The notes: generated from the letters alone by a model not told the origin. DNA of 62,881 nt from JAQUQI01 sp041650035 (GCA_041650035.1 JBAZLY010000004.1:1-62881), one strand, 5' to 3'. Shown: positions 23,516-33,259, numbered from the stretch's first letter. A program made the numbers and translations.

Positions 23516-23947
23516 ATGGTAACGGAATTTCAGATGATAGTTAGGCTTGTGTTGTCGGCAATATTAGGAGGCATTGTAGGTTTAGAGCGGGAAATCAATT
23601 CCAAAGCGGCTGGTTTTCGCACGCATACGTTAGTATGCATAGGCTCCTGTTTGATAATGTTGACCTCTATGCACATGTTTGATATATATAAAGGTATAGC
23701 TGGTGTGGACCCAGCCCGTATCGCGGCCCAGGTGGTTAGCGGCATAGGTTTTCTCGGGGCGGGCACCATTATCAGGAGCCGTGTCTCGATACACGGCCTT
23801 ACGACAGCGGCAAGCCTTTGGTCGGTTGCCGGCGTCGGGTTGGCGGTTGGTTCAGGCCTTTTTATCGTTTCGTTATTTGCCACAGCGCTTATAATAGGGA
23901 GCCTTTTTATCTTAAGGAGGTTTCAAGACAGGATCGGCCGCAAATAG
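23516..23947 (+). CDS. MgtC/SapB family membrane protein
   Basis: A 143-residue inner-membrane protein with about four hydrophobic segments. It shows the family signature GGIVGLEREINSKAAGFRTH (about residue 19), then VVSGIGFLGAGTIIR and VHGLTTAASLW-like residues (here SIHGLTTAASLWSVAGVGLA). It lacks the C-terminal soluble domain of Salmonella MgtC, like most short family members. Family roles involve magnesium or ATPase regulation, but transport by these short forms is unproven. Confidence 0.88.
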   Translation: MVTEFQMIVRLVLSAILGGIVGLEREINSKAAGFRTHTLVCIGSCLIMLTSMHMFDIYKGIAGVDPARIAAQVVSGIGFLGAGTIIRSRVSIHGLTTAASLWSVAGVGLAVGSGLFIVSLFATALIIGSLFILRRFQDRIGRK

Positions 23948-24001
23948 CAGGCCGTCTGGTTCAGACAGGGTATTTACGGTCAGTGCAAAAGGAGGCAAGA
24001 A

Positions 24002-25027
24002 ATGACATTGGCATTTATTAGGGTATTTTTTGTTGCTGTCACTACCATTATAAGTTATCAGTTAGGTGTTTTTTTCGCAGGCATAGGCACTGTATGGCCC
24101 CTAATAGGGTTAGCAACAGGTCTTATTGTGTCTTTATTGATTATTTGGGCCGAATTAAGCATGAGGAGAATCTCCTTAAGTGGTTTATCCGCCGGGGTTT
24201 TTGGGCTGTTAATAGGGCTTTTAATGGCCAGGCTTATAGCGGATTCGTTTATTCTTGAGTCTATCTATCATTTGAATGCGATGTTTGCCCTTGCGATTCA
24301 CGTTTCCTGTACGCTCATATTTTGTTATTTTGGCATGATGTTGGCGATAAGGGGTAAGGATGAATTCAGCTTGATAATACCATACGTGAAATTTACAAGG
24401 CAGGACAGAAGGGACGATATTACGGTTGTGGATACAAGCGTGATAATAGACGGCAGGATCATAGACCTGGGCCAGAGCGGTTTTATGGGCGGGCGTTTTA
24501 TCGTACCACGCTTTGTCTTAAAGGAATTACAACAGGTGGCGGATTCCTCCGATCCGTTCAAGAGAGGCCGTGGGCGGAGGGGGCTTGATATATTGAATCG
24601 TATGCAAAAGAGCGCGAATATGGATGTTAAGATACACGAAGAGGATTTTCCGGAGATACAGGAAACCGACGCGAAACTGGTCAAGATTGCCAGGGTGCTC
24701 AATGCCAGGATATTCACGAACGATTATAACCTTAATAAGGTCGCCGAACTTCAGCATGTCCAGGTGCTGAATATCAATGACTTGAGCAACGCCTTAAAGC
24801 CTGTAATGCTGCCCGGCGAAGAGACGGATGTCAAGATCATAAAGGAAGGCAAAGAGCATAATCAGGGTGTAGGTTATCTTGACGACGGTACCATGATAGT
24901 CGTTGAAGGCGGCAGGCAGCTTATCGGGCAAAGGAGGCGCGTCTGCGTGACAAGCGTGCTCCAGACCTCGGCAGGGCGGATGATATTCGCCAAGGCGTTG
25001 AACCAGCAGGATGACAAGGACAAATGA
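24002..25027 (+). CDS. PIN-TRAM membrane protein (YacL-like)
   Basis: A 341-residue protein with four membrane segments in residues 1-125, a PIN nuclease domain at about 140-260 (VVDTSVIIDGRIIDL, acidic residues in FTNDYNL) and a C-terminal TRAM domain at about 270-335 (GEETDVKIIKEGKE, VGYLDDGTMIVVEGG). Same architecture as Bacillus YacL. It overlaps ispD by 4 bases, and yacL-ispD-ispF order also occurs in Bacillus. PIN domains cut single-stranded RNA; the substrate here is unknown. Confidence 0.9.
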   Translation: MTLAFIRVFFVAVTTIISYQLGVFFAGIGTVWPLIGLATGLIVSLLIIWAELSMRRISLSGLSAGVFGLLIGLLMARLIADSFILESIYHLNAMFALAIHVSCTLIFCYFGMMLAIRGKDEFSLIIPYVKFTRQDRRDDITVVDTSVIIDGRIIDLGQSGFMGGRFIVPRFVLKELQQVADSSDPFKRGRGRRGLDILNRMQKSANMDVKIHEEDFPEIQETDAKLVKIARVLNARIFTNDYNLNKVAELQHVQVLNINDLSNALKPVMLPGEETDVKIIKEGKEHNQGVGYLDDGTMIVVEGGRQLIGQRRRVCVTSVLQTSAGRMIFAKALNQQDDKDK

Positions 25028-25701
25028 AGGTAACTGCCATAGTCCCTGCCGCCGGTTACGGCAGGAGAATGAAGTTGAAGACGGATAAACCTTTTATAAT
25101 GATCCGGGGCAAGGAGATGTTTTGCCACTGCCTTAAGGTTTTGGAGGGTATTTCTTGCGTTTCGGAGATTATCATAGCGGCTGAAAAGAAAAATATTGAT
25201 AAGATGAAAGCGATTGTCGCCAGGGAAGGTTTTCATAAGGTGAGGCATATTGTTGTAGGCGGTTCCTGCCGCGGGCGATCGGTGTCCAATGCCTTGAAGG
25301 TGGTTGACATAGGCGCTGATTTTATCCTTGTTCATGACTGCGCCAGACCCATGATTAATAAGGGCATAGTGGATAAAACAATACAGGCCGCGAGGAGATA
25401 TGATAATACGGTCGCGGCCGTCAGGGTCAAGTCCACAATCAAGCAGGTCTCTGGTAACGGATGCCTCGTGGCCAGGACATTAGACCGGTCGCATCTTTGG
25501 GAGGCACAGACCCCGCAGGTATTCAGGGCCGATATCCTCAAGAGGGCCTATAAAAAGGCCGGCAGATCTATTAGCTGTTTCACGGATGATTCGGGCATAG
25601 TAGAAAGCGCCGGGTATAAGGTCAGGATTGTGCCCTCAACTTACAACAATATCAAGGTTACCACAATAGAGGACCTTGTTTTTGCCAGGTCATTTGAATA
25701 G
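25024..25701 (+). CDS. ispD: 2-C-methyl-D-erythritol 4-phosphate cytidylyltransferase
   Basis: A 225-residue IspD, third step of the non-mevalonate isoprenoid pathway (MEP plus CTP to CDP-ME). The nucleotide loop VPAAGYGRRMK is at the N-terminus, followed by VHDCARP (about residue 105) and EAQTPQVFRAD (about 162). It overlaps the PIN-TRAM gene by 4 bases and is 35 bases before ispF. Confidence 0.94.
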   Translation: MKVTAIVPAAGYGRRMKLKTDKPFIMIRGKEMFCHCLKVLEGISCVSEIIIAAEKKNIDKMKAIVAREGFHKVRHIVVGGSCRGRSVSNALKVVDIGADFILVHDCARPMINKGIVDKTIQAARRYDNTVAAVRVKSTIKQVSGNGCLVARTLDRSHLWEAQTPQVFRADILKRAYKKAGRSISCFTDDSGIVESAGYKVRIVPSTYNNIKVTTIEDLVFARSFE

Positions 25702-25736
25702 TTTTAGGCCAGCATAGTTGAAACAAAGAAAATGAT

Positions 25737-26222
25737 ATGGAAAAACGTATAGGCATAGGTTATGATTTGCACAGGCTGACAGAAGGCCGGCCGCTGTATT
25801 TAGGAGGGGTCAGGATACCCTTTTGTAAAGGTTTGATAGGCCATTCTGATGCCGATGTTCTTTGTCACGCGATATGTGATGCCATTTTGGGTGCCTGCTG
25901 CGAGGCCGATATCGGCGAGCATTTTCCAGATACGGATAGCCAGCTTGCCGGTATCTCCGGCAGTGATTTGATCCGCATGACATGTCAGATAGTCCGGAAA
26001 AGAAGGGTGGTTGAGATCGTGAACGTGGATACGGTGGTGGTATGCGATAATCCCAACCTGTCCGGATATAAGCAGGAGATGATAATGGCTGTCGCGGATT
26101 TTCTTGGTATCGAAGCGGACAGGGTAAATGTGAAGGCCAAGACAAGCGAAGGCACTAATTGCGATTGCATTTCCGCCTACTCGGTTGTTTTGCTCAATAC
26201 CGGGGAGATTCAGCTGCATTAG
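25737..26222 (+). CDS. ispF: 2-C-methyl-D-erythritol 2,4-cyclodiphosphate synthase
   Basis: A 161-residue IspF, fifth enzyme of the MEP pathway. The zinc ligands are in GYDLHRL (Asp, His) and GHSDADVL (His), with ADIGEHFPDTD after them and KAKTSEGTNCDC near the C-terminus (family TTEGLGF region, here altered). IspE, the intermediate kinase, is not in the window. Confidence 0.94.
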   Translation: MEKRIGIGYDLHRLTEGRPLYLGGVRIPFCKGLIGHSDADVLCHAICDAILGACCEADIGEHFPDTDSQLAGISGSDLIRMTCQIVRKRRVVEIVNVDTVVVCDNPNLSGYKQEMIMAVADFLGIEADRVNVKAKTSEGTNCDCISAYSVVLLNTGEIQLH

Positions 26223-26280
26223 GCTGTCTTGCATAAGGCAGATGTTTTTGTATTGTCCGTCTATTCTATAGGAGGTTATT

Positions 26281-26958
26281 ATGCTGATTTTTTTAATCGT
26301 TGCGGTCCTTGTTTGCCTCATTTTCATACTGATCAGTATAATTTTTGATAATGAGATTAGGGCTGTCTTCGACAGGGATCCGGCAGCAGCCGGGCGTATT
26401 GAGGTTGTCTTTACATATGCCGGACTGCATGCTATTGTATTATTCAGGATCGCGCATTTTTTTTACGGTCTTAAGATGCCGTTACTGCCCAGGCTTATAT
26501 CGCAGACAGGCCGTTTTTTGACGGGCATAGAGATACACCCGTCTGCCATAATAGGTAAAGGTTTATTTATCGATCATGGTATGGGTGTCGTGATAGGCCA
26601 GACTGCTGTTATAAGGGACAATGTGACCATATTCCAGGGCGTTACACTCGGAGGCACAGGCAAGGAAAAAGGCAAGCGTCACCCTAATATAGAGGACAAT
26701 GTCGTCATCGGTGCCGGGGCAAAGGTATTGGGTAATATAACTATAGGGGCCAATTCCTATATAGGAGCTAATGCTGTTGTTATCAGGGATGTGCCTGAAA
26801 ATTCAACTATAGTGGGTGTCCCGGGCAGGGTCACGAAACAGGCCGGCAAGCGTATAGATATATCACTTGACCATGTCCACGTATTAGACCCGATAAAACA
26901 ATCAATGGAATTGCTTGAGAAAAGGCTAACCGATCTTGAAAAAAATGAAGATATATAA
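26281..26958 (+). CDS. cysE: Serine O-acetyltransferase
   Basis: A 225-residue EpsC/CysE-type enzyme making O-acetylserine for cysteine synthesis. A hydrophobic N-terminal segment is followed by a helical part, then a left-handed hexapeptide-repeat helix from about residue 80: IEIHPSAIIGKGLFIDHGMG, TIFQGVTLGGTGKEKGKRHP, and VVGAG-type turns to GVPGRVTK. The catalytic Asp-His is in DHGMG. A GGAGG site precedes the ATG. Its end overlaps cysS, tying precursor supply to cysteinyl-tRNA synthesis as in Bacillus. Confidence 0.92.
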   Translation: MLIFLIVAVLVCLIFILISIIFDNEIRAVFDRDPAAAGRIEVVFTYAGLHAIVLFRIAHFFYGLKMPLLPRLISQTGRFLTGIEIHPSAIIGKGLFIDHGMGVVIGQTAVIRDNVTIFQGVTLGGTGKEKGKRHPNIEDNVVIGAGAKVLGNITIGANSYIGANAVVIRDVPENSTIVGVPGRVTKQAGKRIDISLDHVHVLDPIKQSMELLEKRLTDLEKNEDI

Positions 26959-28354
26959 CACTCTTACCAGGTCAAAAGAAGAATTTATTCCCCTTAACGG
27001 CAATGAGGTCAACATGTATACCTGCGGGGTCACTGTTTATGATTCCTGCCATATTGGCCACGCGCGAAGCCTTTATGTCTTTGATATTATCAGGCGCTAT
27101 CTCGAATACAAGGGTTACAAGGTTAATTTTGTAAGGAATATAACCGATATAGATGATAAGATCATCAGCCGTTCTGTCGAGCTTGGCGTGAATTGGAGGT
27201 CGCTTGTTGAAAAATATATAGCCTCTTATAACCAGGATCTTGCCTCCATGGGTATACGCCGCGGTATGCTCGATGCTGATTCCGAAGAGCCGAGGGCGAC
27301 AAAGAATATCCCGGATATCGTGGAATATATCAAGACGCTTATCGCTAAAGGCTATGCCTATCAATCCGGCGGTGATGTGTATTTTGAAGTAAAAAAAGCC
27401 GAAGGTTACGGTAAACTCTCAAGGCAGAATACCCAGAATATGAGAGACGGTGTAAGGATCGAGCCCGGAGAGAAAAAAAGGGACAGCCTTGATTTTGCTT
27501 TATGGAAAGACTCCAAGGAAGGCGAACCGTCTTGGCCCAGCCCGTGGGGTAATGGGCGCCCCGGATGGCACATAGAGTGTTCGGTGATGAGTCAAAAATT
27601 CTTAAACACCCATACTCTCGATATACATGCCGGCGGAGGAGACCTCGTATTCCCCCATCACGAAAATGAGATAGCCCAGTCCGAGGCATGCACGGGCCGG
27701 CCATTCGCTAAATATTGGATACACCATGGCCTTCTCACGATAGAAGGCCGTAAGATGTCAAAGTCATTGGGTAATTTTATAACGATCCAGGACGTGCTGC
27801 GAAGATATTCCCCGGACTTAATAAGGCTGTTATTTTTACAGGCGCATTATTCGAGTCCTGTTGATTTTTCCGATGAAAAGATACGCCAGGTCGGTGCCGC
27901 TCTTGAAAGGTTTGGCGTGTTTTTTGCAAAGGCCGATAACGAGCCGGAAGATGCCGTTAAAGAGACGCTGGATGACGCGGTTAGATCGGATATAGATGCG
28001 CTCAAGGATGGTTTTATAGCGGCAATGGACGATGACTTTAATTCCCCGCAGGCCCTTGGGAAGTTGTTTGAGATCATGACACTGTCTAATTCCCAGTCCG
28101 TTAGGGGGCGCAGATGTCTTGCGTATGCCGCCAGCGCCATCAGAGAACTTGCCGCTATTTTTAATCTTGCGTTCAAGGATAGTCCCAGGATTGCCGCGGG
28201 TTTAGAGGCGTATGTAGAGGCTATGATAGAGAGGAGAAATGCCTGCAGGGTCAAAGGGGATTTCCGGACAGCCGACGCTATCAGGGATGAACTTAGAGTT
28301 AAAGGTATTATTATCGAGGATAGTAAAGGGGCGACATCATGGCGAAGGCAATAA
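26945..28354 (+). CDS. cysS: Cysteinyl-tRNA synthetase
   Basis: A 469-residue class I synthetase. Visible are YTCGVTVYDSCHIGHARS (zinc Cys and HIGH motif, residues about 23-40), GWHIECSVMS and HHENEIAQSEAC (further zinc ligands), and KMSKSLGNF. The ATG at 26945 gives the standard MKIYNTLT start; a TTG at 26936 is the upstream option. It overlaps cysE by 14 bases and tmk by 16 bases. Confidence 0.95.
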   Translation: MKIYNTLTRSKEEFIPLNGNEVNMYTCGVTVYDSCHIGHARSLYVFDIIRRYLEYKGYKVNFVRNITDIDDKIISRSVELGVNWRSLVEKYIASYNQDLASMGIRRGMLDADSEEPRATKNIPDIVEYIKTLIAKGYAYQSGGDVYFEVKKAEGYGKLSRQNTQNMRDGVRIEPGEKKRDSLDFALWKDSKEGEPSWPSPWGNGRPGWHIECSVMSQKFLNTHTLDIHAGGGDLVFPHHENEIAQSEACTGRPFAKYWIHHGLLTIEGRKMSKSLGNFITIQDVLRRYSPDLIRLLFLQAHYSSPVDFSDEKIRQVGAALERFGVFFAKADNEPEDAVKETLDDAVRSDIDALKDGFIAAMDDDFNSPQALGKLFEIMTLSNSQSVRGRRCLAYAASAIRELAAIFNLAFKDSPRIAAGLEAYVEAMIERRNACRVKGDFRTADAIRDELRVKGIIIEDSKGATSWRRQ

Positions 28355-28995
28355 ATGGGGGCCTATTAATAACGTTGGAAGGTCCTGAAGGAAGCGGTAA
28401 AAGTACCCAGTCGAAGCTATTGAAAGGGTTTTTACGGCGCCGGGGATATAAGGTCTTGCGTGTATGGGATCCCGGCAGTACTGTATTGGGTGAGTCTATC
28501 CGGGGCATGCTCCTGCATTTTCGAGGAAATATCTCCGCCCGCGCGGAAACAATGCTATATCTGGCATCCAGGGCCCAGCTGGTTGATGAAAAGATCATAC
28601 CCGCCATGGACAAGGGGTTTATTGTCATATGCGATAGATTTACCGATGCCACCTTATGTTACCAGGGCTATGGGCTTGGCATTGATAAGCCTCTAATACG
28701 CGTATGCAACCGTTTTGTGACAAGGCCGGTCACTGTCGATATCGCGATATTTCTGGATACCGATGTGTGCGAGGGTCTGAAGCGGTCAAGGCAGACAAAG
28801 GGTTTTTCCGACAGGATCGAGAAAAGAGGCCGCGATTTTCATAACAGGGTTAGGATGGGGTATCTCGAGATAGCAAAAAAATTCCCAAAACGGGTTAAAA
28901 CCATATCCGTGGACGCGAAAGAGCCACGGGCTACTCACGCTATCGTAAAGGAATTGGTTTTAGATGTCATTAAAAGACGTAAGAGGACAAGATAA
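28339..28995 (+). CDS. tmk: Thymidylate kinase
   Basis: A 218-residue dTMP kinase. The P-loop GPEGSGKST is at residues 15-23, the DR motif in VICDRFTDATLCYQGYG (about residue 95), and a lid with SRQTKGFSDRIE near 153. It makes dTDP for DNA synthesis. It overlaps cysS at its start and holB by 32 bases at its end. tmk-holB is a widely conserved pair. Confidence 0.93.
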   Translation: MAKAINGGLLITLEGPEGSGKSTQSKLLKGFLRRRGYKVLRVWDPGSTVLGESIRGMLLHFRGNISARAETMLYLASRAQLVDEKIIPAMDKGFIVICDRFTDATLCYQGYGLGIDKPLIRVCNRFVTRPVTVDIAIFLDTDVCEGLKRSRQTKGFSDRIEKRGRDFHNRVRMGYLEIAKKFPKRVKTISVDAKEPRATHAIVKELVLDVIKRRKRTR

Positions 28996-29929
28996 GGCCG
29001 TTGATTGCATCTTGAAGGGTGTGGCCATGGGTAAGATGCCGCACGCGTATTTGTTTTTAGGCCCAGGCGGTGTTGGCAGGCATAAAACTGCCATGGAGTT
29101 GGCAAGGCTTCTGAATTGCGCTAAAGCGGCGGGTGACAGCTGCGACAAATGCCAGTCTTGTATTATGATTGAAAAAAGATCGCATCCCGATGTGTTTTTT
29201 ATTGAGAAGGAAGAAGGAAAGAAGAGTATATCCATAGAAGCTATAAGAGGCCTTCAGATAAAATTTTCCTTTAAGCCTTTGCAAAGCGGGTTTAATATCG
29301 CTATTATCGACGGTCAGGATATGACCGACGAGGCGTCTAATTCCCTTTTAAAGATGTTGGAAGAACCCTGCCCTAATACGGTGTTTATCCTTATTGCCGC
29401 TACCCAGAAGGCATTACTGCATACGGTTGCGTCGCGTTGTCAGATAATACGGTTCAGGCCTTTGTCTAAGACGCAGGCAATGAACATACTGATGAAGGAT
29501 TTTGCCGCGGATGAAAAAGAGGCGATGTTGCTTTCATCATTATCAGGCGCCAATGTTAAAAAGGCGCTTTTGCTGAAAAGTGAAGGCGCGATATCATGGA
29601 AAAACGCTGTTATAGACAATTTTTTCACGCGAACCGGTCTTGAGATAGATGAGGATATCTTCTCCGCGAACCGTGCCTTTAGTAATGAGAATATCTGTGA
29701 TGTTTTGACGTTTTTCTGCAGGGATGTGCTTGTGCGCAGATACATCAAGGACGATAGCTTGCTGATAAACGTTGACAGGGTATCCGATATAGAGGCATAT
29801 TCAAAGGACCCGGGCGGTTTAAAGGCGCAGGCAGGGATGGACTACATAAATGAGGCGAGGAATGCCTTTCGTTTTAACGCGAATGCGAAACTTACCCTTA
29901 GCCTGCTTAAGGAGAGGCTGACGCGGTAA
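28964..29929 (+). CDS. holB: DNA polymerase III delta-prime subunit
   Basis: A 321-residue clamp-loader subunit of the AAA+ fold. It begins with VRGQDKAVDCILKG, has a modified P-loop GPGGVGRHKTA (Lys displaced by one place; delta-prime subunits often lack a working P-loop), a zinc module (LLNCAK and CDKCQSC), DEASNSLLKMLEEP and TVASRCQIIRF (SRC motif). It stabilises the clamp loader that places the sliding clamp on DNA. It overlaps tmk by 32 bases. Confidence 0.92.
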   Translation: MSLKDVRGQDKAVDCILKGVAMGKMPHAYLFLGPGGVGRHKTAMELARLLNCAKAAGDSCDKCQSCIMIEKRSHPDVFFIEKEEGKKSISIEAIRGLQIKFSFKPLQSGFNIAIIDGQDMTDEASNSLLKMLEEPCPNTVFILIAATQKALLHTVASRCQIIRFRPLSKTQAMNILMKDFAADEKEAMLLSSLSGANVKKALLLKSEGAISWKNAVIDNFFTRTGLEIDEDIFSANRAFSNENICDVLTFFCRDVLVRRYIKDDSLLINVDRVSDIEAYSKDPGGLKAQAGMDYINEARNAFRFNANAKLTLSLLKERLTR

Positions 29930-30016
29930 CTGCCGTTTCGCCGAGGGTAAGAGCGGTTTTTATAATGGTATAGTCAGTTAAAATAAGACCCGGGTTTTAA
30001 GGGCAGGGGCATAGAG

Positions 30017-30814
30017 ATGTTAAAGGTAGTTGAGGTAAAACAGAGAGGTTCGGGCGGTACGGCGCATTATATAGCAGGAGATTTTAAACTGTCGGCAGGT
30101 GATTATGTGATAGTTGAATCCGACAGAGGCCTTGATTATGGCGAGGTTTCCTCCTGTGAGGAGATATCACTTGATAGGGCTGTTTCCCAAAAAGGCCAAA
30201 AAAGGGTTGTGCGCGTCGCAAACGGAGCCGATATGGACAGGATAGAGCGTAACCGTAAGACGGCCAAAGAGGCGATTAAGACATGCGACAAAAAAATAGC
30301 CGAACGTAATCTTAGTATGAAGCTTATCAATGCCGAGCTCTCTTTTGATTGCAGTAAGATGATATTTTATTTTAGCGCTGAAGAAAGGGTTGATTTCAGG
30401 GAGCTTGTAAAGGATTTGGCCAAGATATTTAAGGCGCGTATCGAGCTCAAACAGGTCGGTGTCCGTGATGAGGCTAAGATGTTCGGAGGTTTTGGACAAT
30501 GCGGCAGGGAGCTGTGCTTCGCGAGGTTTTTGCGTGACTTTGAGCCTGTTACGATAAAAATGGCCAAAGACCAGAACCTGCCTCTTAACCCAGCGAAGAT
30601 ATCAGGCGTTTGCGGCAGGCTTATGTGCTGCCTGTCTTATGAACACAAATGCTATAAAGAATCGGCCAAGGGCCTGCCGAAGTTAAGCCAGCGTGTCAAG
30701 ACCGCTGATGGTTCCGGCAAGGTAATAGACGTGAATTATCTAAAGCGTGTTGCCGTAATAGAGCTTGAAGACGGCCGGCATATTAAAATCGATTATAATA
30801 GGGAGCAGAGATAG
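30017..30814 (+). CDS. ricT: PSP1-domain protein RicT (YaaT)
   Basis: A 265-residue PSP1/YaaT protein. It shows DYVIVESDRGLDYGEV (about residue 33) and C-terminal cysteine motifs CGRELCFARFL and CGRLMCCLSYEH; the Cys-rich region in Bacillus RicT is linked to iron-sulfur binding in the Y-complex that guides RNase Y. RicA and RicF are not seen here. The position after holB and before metG is as in Bacillus, supporting orthology. Confidence 0.9.
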   Translation: MLKVVEVKQRGSGGTAHYIAGDFKLSAGDYVIVESDRGLDYGEVSSCEEISLDRAVSQKGQKRVVRVANGADMDRIERNRKTAKEAIKTCDKKIAERNLSMKLINAELSFDCSKMIFYFSAEERVDFRELVKDLAKIFKARIELKQVGVRDEAKMFGGFGQCGRELCFARFLRDFEPVTIKMAKDQNLPLNPAKISGVCGRLMCCLSYEHKCYKESAKGLPKLSQRVKTADGSGKVIDVNYLKRVAVIELEDGRHIKIDYNREQR

Positions 30815-30837
30815 GTCAGAGGCTATACGAGGCGTTT

Positions 30838-32367
30838 ATGACAAAAAAGGTTTTTTATATAACGACACCCCTGTATTATGTTAATGCCCGGCCCCATGTC
30901 GGGCATTCCTACACCCAGGTCGTTTGCGATTGTATCGCGAGGCACCAGAGGCTTAAGGGTATGAATGTATTTTTTTTGACAGGCACCGATGAGCATGGGC
31001 AGAAGGTTGCTGACTGCGCGCAAAAGGCCTGTTTAGATGAGAAGGAATTTGTAGATGGTATTGTGCCGGTGTTTAAGGAATTGTGGCATGACCTTGACAT
31101 CTCCTATGATGACTTTATAAGGACCACGCAATCGCGTCATATACACGCGGTGATAAAGGCATTGGAGATACTTTATGAAAAGGGCGATATATACGAAGGC
31201 GAATATAAGGGGTATTACTGTGTTGCCTGTGAGACATTCTGGCCCAAAATCCAGCTTCGGGACGGAGTGTGCCCTGAATGCGGAAAGGCCGTTGAGCCTA
31301 TACATGAGAAAAATTATTTCTTTAAATTATCCGCGTATCAGCAATGGCTGATTGATTATATACGCCTGAACCCCTCCTTCATTAAGCCTGATTTTAGGCT
31401 GAACGAGGTCATGGGTTACCTCAAGCAGCCTTTAAACGATCTTTGCATATCGAGGCCAAGAGAGCGTTTGAGCTGGGGCATCCCTCTGCCATTTGCGCCG
31501 GGCCATGTCGTTTATGTGTGGTTTGACGCCCTTATGAATTATATTAGCGCTTGCGGGTGGGCGGCGGACTCTGCCAGGTTTGAAACCATATGGCCGGCAG
31601 ATATCCATTTAATGGGCAAGGATATATTGCGCCCGCACGCGATTTATTGGCCAATCATGCTGCACGCCCTTGGCATAGGTCTGCCAAAGACCATATTCGC
31701 CCACGGATGGTGGCTTACGGGCGGGGAGAAGATGTCAAAATCGAGAGGCAATACCATAGACCCGTTCTATCTTATAAATAAATACGGTAAAGATGCCTAT
31801 AGATATTTTATGCTCCGTGAAATGACCCCGGGCCTTGACGGAACATTAAGTGAAGAGGCCTTTATAACGCGCTTTAACAGCGACCTTGCCAATGATATAG
31901 GTAATCTCTTAAACAGGACATTGACAATGGTTGAGAAATATTTCAATTCTATTATCCCGGCAAGAGGTATCTCCGATAATGACGGCCTTATTATAGAGTC
32001 AAGGCTTGGTTCGCTTGTGGATGATGTTGACGCCTTTTTTGCCCAATTCAAGTTTAATCAGGCCCTTATGACGATATGGGAAACGATAAATGCTGCAAAT
32101 AAATATATCGAGGTTTCAAAACCATGGGTAATGGCTAAATCCGGTAATAAGGAAAATCTCCAATCGGTGATATGCATATTGCTTAAGGTGCTTGAATATT
32201 GTGTTTTCTTGTTATATCCTTTCATGCCGCAGGCATCTCTTCAGATGGCGGCGCAATTGGGTATGGGGTTGGATGAAAGGGCGATGAACATAAACGACGC
32301 GGGTTGTATATTAAAACCCGGCATGAAGGTCAATAAATCCGATCCTATATTCCCTAGAATACAGTAA
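30838..32367 (+). CDS. metG: Methionyl-tRNA synthetase
   Basis: A 509-residue class I synthetase. HVGHSYTQ is the HIGH motif, a single zinc knuckle has CVAC and CPEC (about residues 126-145), and EKMSKSRGNTIDP is the KMSKS loop. It ends after the anticodon-binding helical domain and lacks the C-terminal tRNA-binding (EMAP-like) domain present in longer MetRS. It starts 23 bases after ricT. Confidence 0.95.
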   Translation: MTKKVFYITTPLYYVNARPHVGHSYTQVVCDCIARHQRLKGMNVFFLTGTDEHGQKVADCAQKACLDEKEFVDGIVPVFKELWHDLDISYDDFIRTTQSRHIHAVIKALEILYEKGDIYEGEYKGYYCVACETFWPKIQLRDGVCPECGKAVEPIHEKNYFFKLSAYQQWLIDYIRLNPSFIKPDFRLNEVMGYLKQPLNDLCISRPRERLSWGIPLPFAPGHVVYVWFDALMNYISACGWAADSARFETIWPADIHLMGKDILRPHAIYWPIMLHALGIGLPKTIFAHGWWLTGGEKMSKSRGNTIDPFYLINKYGKDAYRYFMLREMTPGLDGTLSEEAFITRFNSDLANDIGNLLNRTLTMVEKYFNSIIPARGISDNDGLIIESRLGSLVDDVDAFFAQFKFNQALMTIWETINAANKYIEVSKPWVMAKSGNKENLQSVICILLKVLEYCVFLLYPFMPQASLQMAAQLGMGLDERAMNINDAGCILKPGMKVNKSDPIFPRIQ

Positions 32368-32464
32368 GCGGTTTTAACAGCTAATTTTTATATTTAAGCA
32401 GGTTATACCGCGTATTCCATGAATGATGCGGGTTGCCCTTAATAGGGGCCATTGCGAGGTTCAT

Positions 32465-33259
32465 ATGGTAGAGACACACGCGCACCTAGATTTTCCCCAA
32501 TATGACGATGACAGGGGAGTGGTTATACAAAGGGCGAGAGACTGCGGGATCAAGAAGATCATTAATGTCGCTTCAAATGTTGAGGGCAGTATTTCTTCCA
32601 CGGCTCTTGCGAAGGCCTATGAGATGGTATATGCGGCCTGCGGCGTGCACCCCCATGAAGCCAGCGGCGTAAATGACGCGGTTATTGAGAGTATAGGTAG
32701 GCTTGCCGCGTCAACCGATAAGGTTGTCGCTATAGGCGAGGTCGGTATAGATTTATACAGAAATCTTTCACCTGCCGACCTGCAATACAATGCCCTAACA
32801 GGTTTTTTAAGATTAAGCAGACGGCTCGGCCTTCCTGTCATTTTTCATTGCAGGCAGGAGTCGCTTGAAAAGCATGATGCCTTTGATATGCTGTTTAAAG
32901 CGATGGAGGAGGCGCTTGATAAACCTTATAAAGGGGTAATACATTGTTTCTCCGGTGACAGGTCCGCGCTTTTTAAAAGTCTGGATTCAGGGCTATACAT
33001 TTCCTATACATGCAATATCACGTATAAGAATGCTGGTCCTCTAAGGGATGTCCTTAAGCTTACTCCTGTTGAAAGGCTGCTGCTTGAAACAGATTCGCCT
33101 TTCTTAAGCCCTCAAGGCAGGCGGGGTTTGAGGAATGAACCCTCATATATAAGGAATCTGTTCAAGTCGGTTTCAGAGATTACCGGTCTGCCTGAAGCCG
33201 TGATAGAGGAACAGACCGATAAAAATGCCGATGACCTTTTTTTTAATCGTAAACGATAA
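32465..33259 (+). CDS. TatD family metal-dependent hydrolase
   Basis: A 264-residue TIM-barrel metal hydrolase of the TatD/YabD group, whose members act as DNases or deacylases. Metal-site motifs are ETHAHLDFPQYDDDR at the start, IGEVGIDLYR, IFHCRQ, IHCFSGD and LLETDSPFLSP. The ATG at 32465 is chosen because GAGG stands at ribosome-site distance and the family normally begins with M-x-D/E-T/S-H-x-H; the frame extends 14 codons upstream. It follows metG as in Bacillus. Confidence 0.92.
   Translation: MVETHAHLDFPQYDDDRGVVIQRARDCGIKKIINVASNVEGSISSTALAKAYEMVYAACGVHPHEASGVNDAVIESIGRLAASTDKVVAIGEVGIDLYRNLSPADLQYNALTGFLRLSRRLGLPVIFHCRQESLEKHDAFDMLFKAMEEALDKPYKGVIHCFSGDRSALFKSLDSGLYISYTCNITYKNAGPLRDVLKLTPVERLLLETDSPFLSPQGRRGLRNEPSYIRNLFKSVSEITGLPEAVIEEQTDKNADDLFFNRKR

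Noticed and set aside
28990..29120. holB as an ATPase-defective mutant because of its shifted P-loop Lys
   Set aside because: Delta-prime subunits often have degenerate P-loops, so this is normal for the family.
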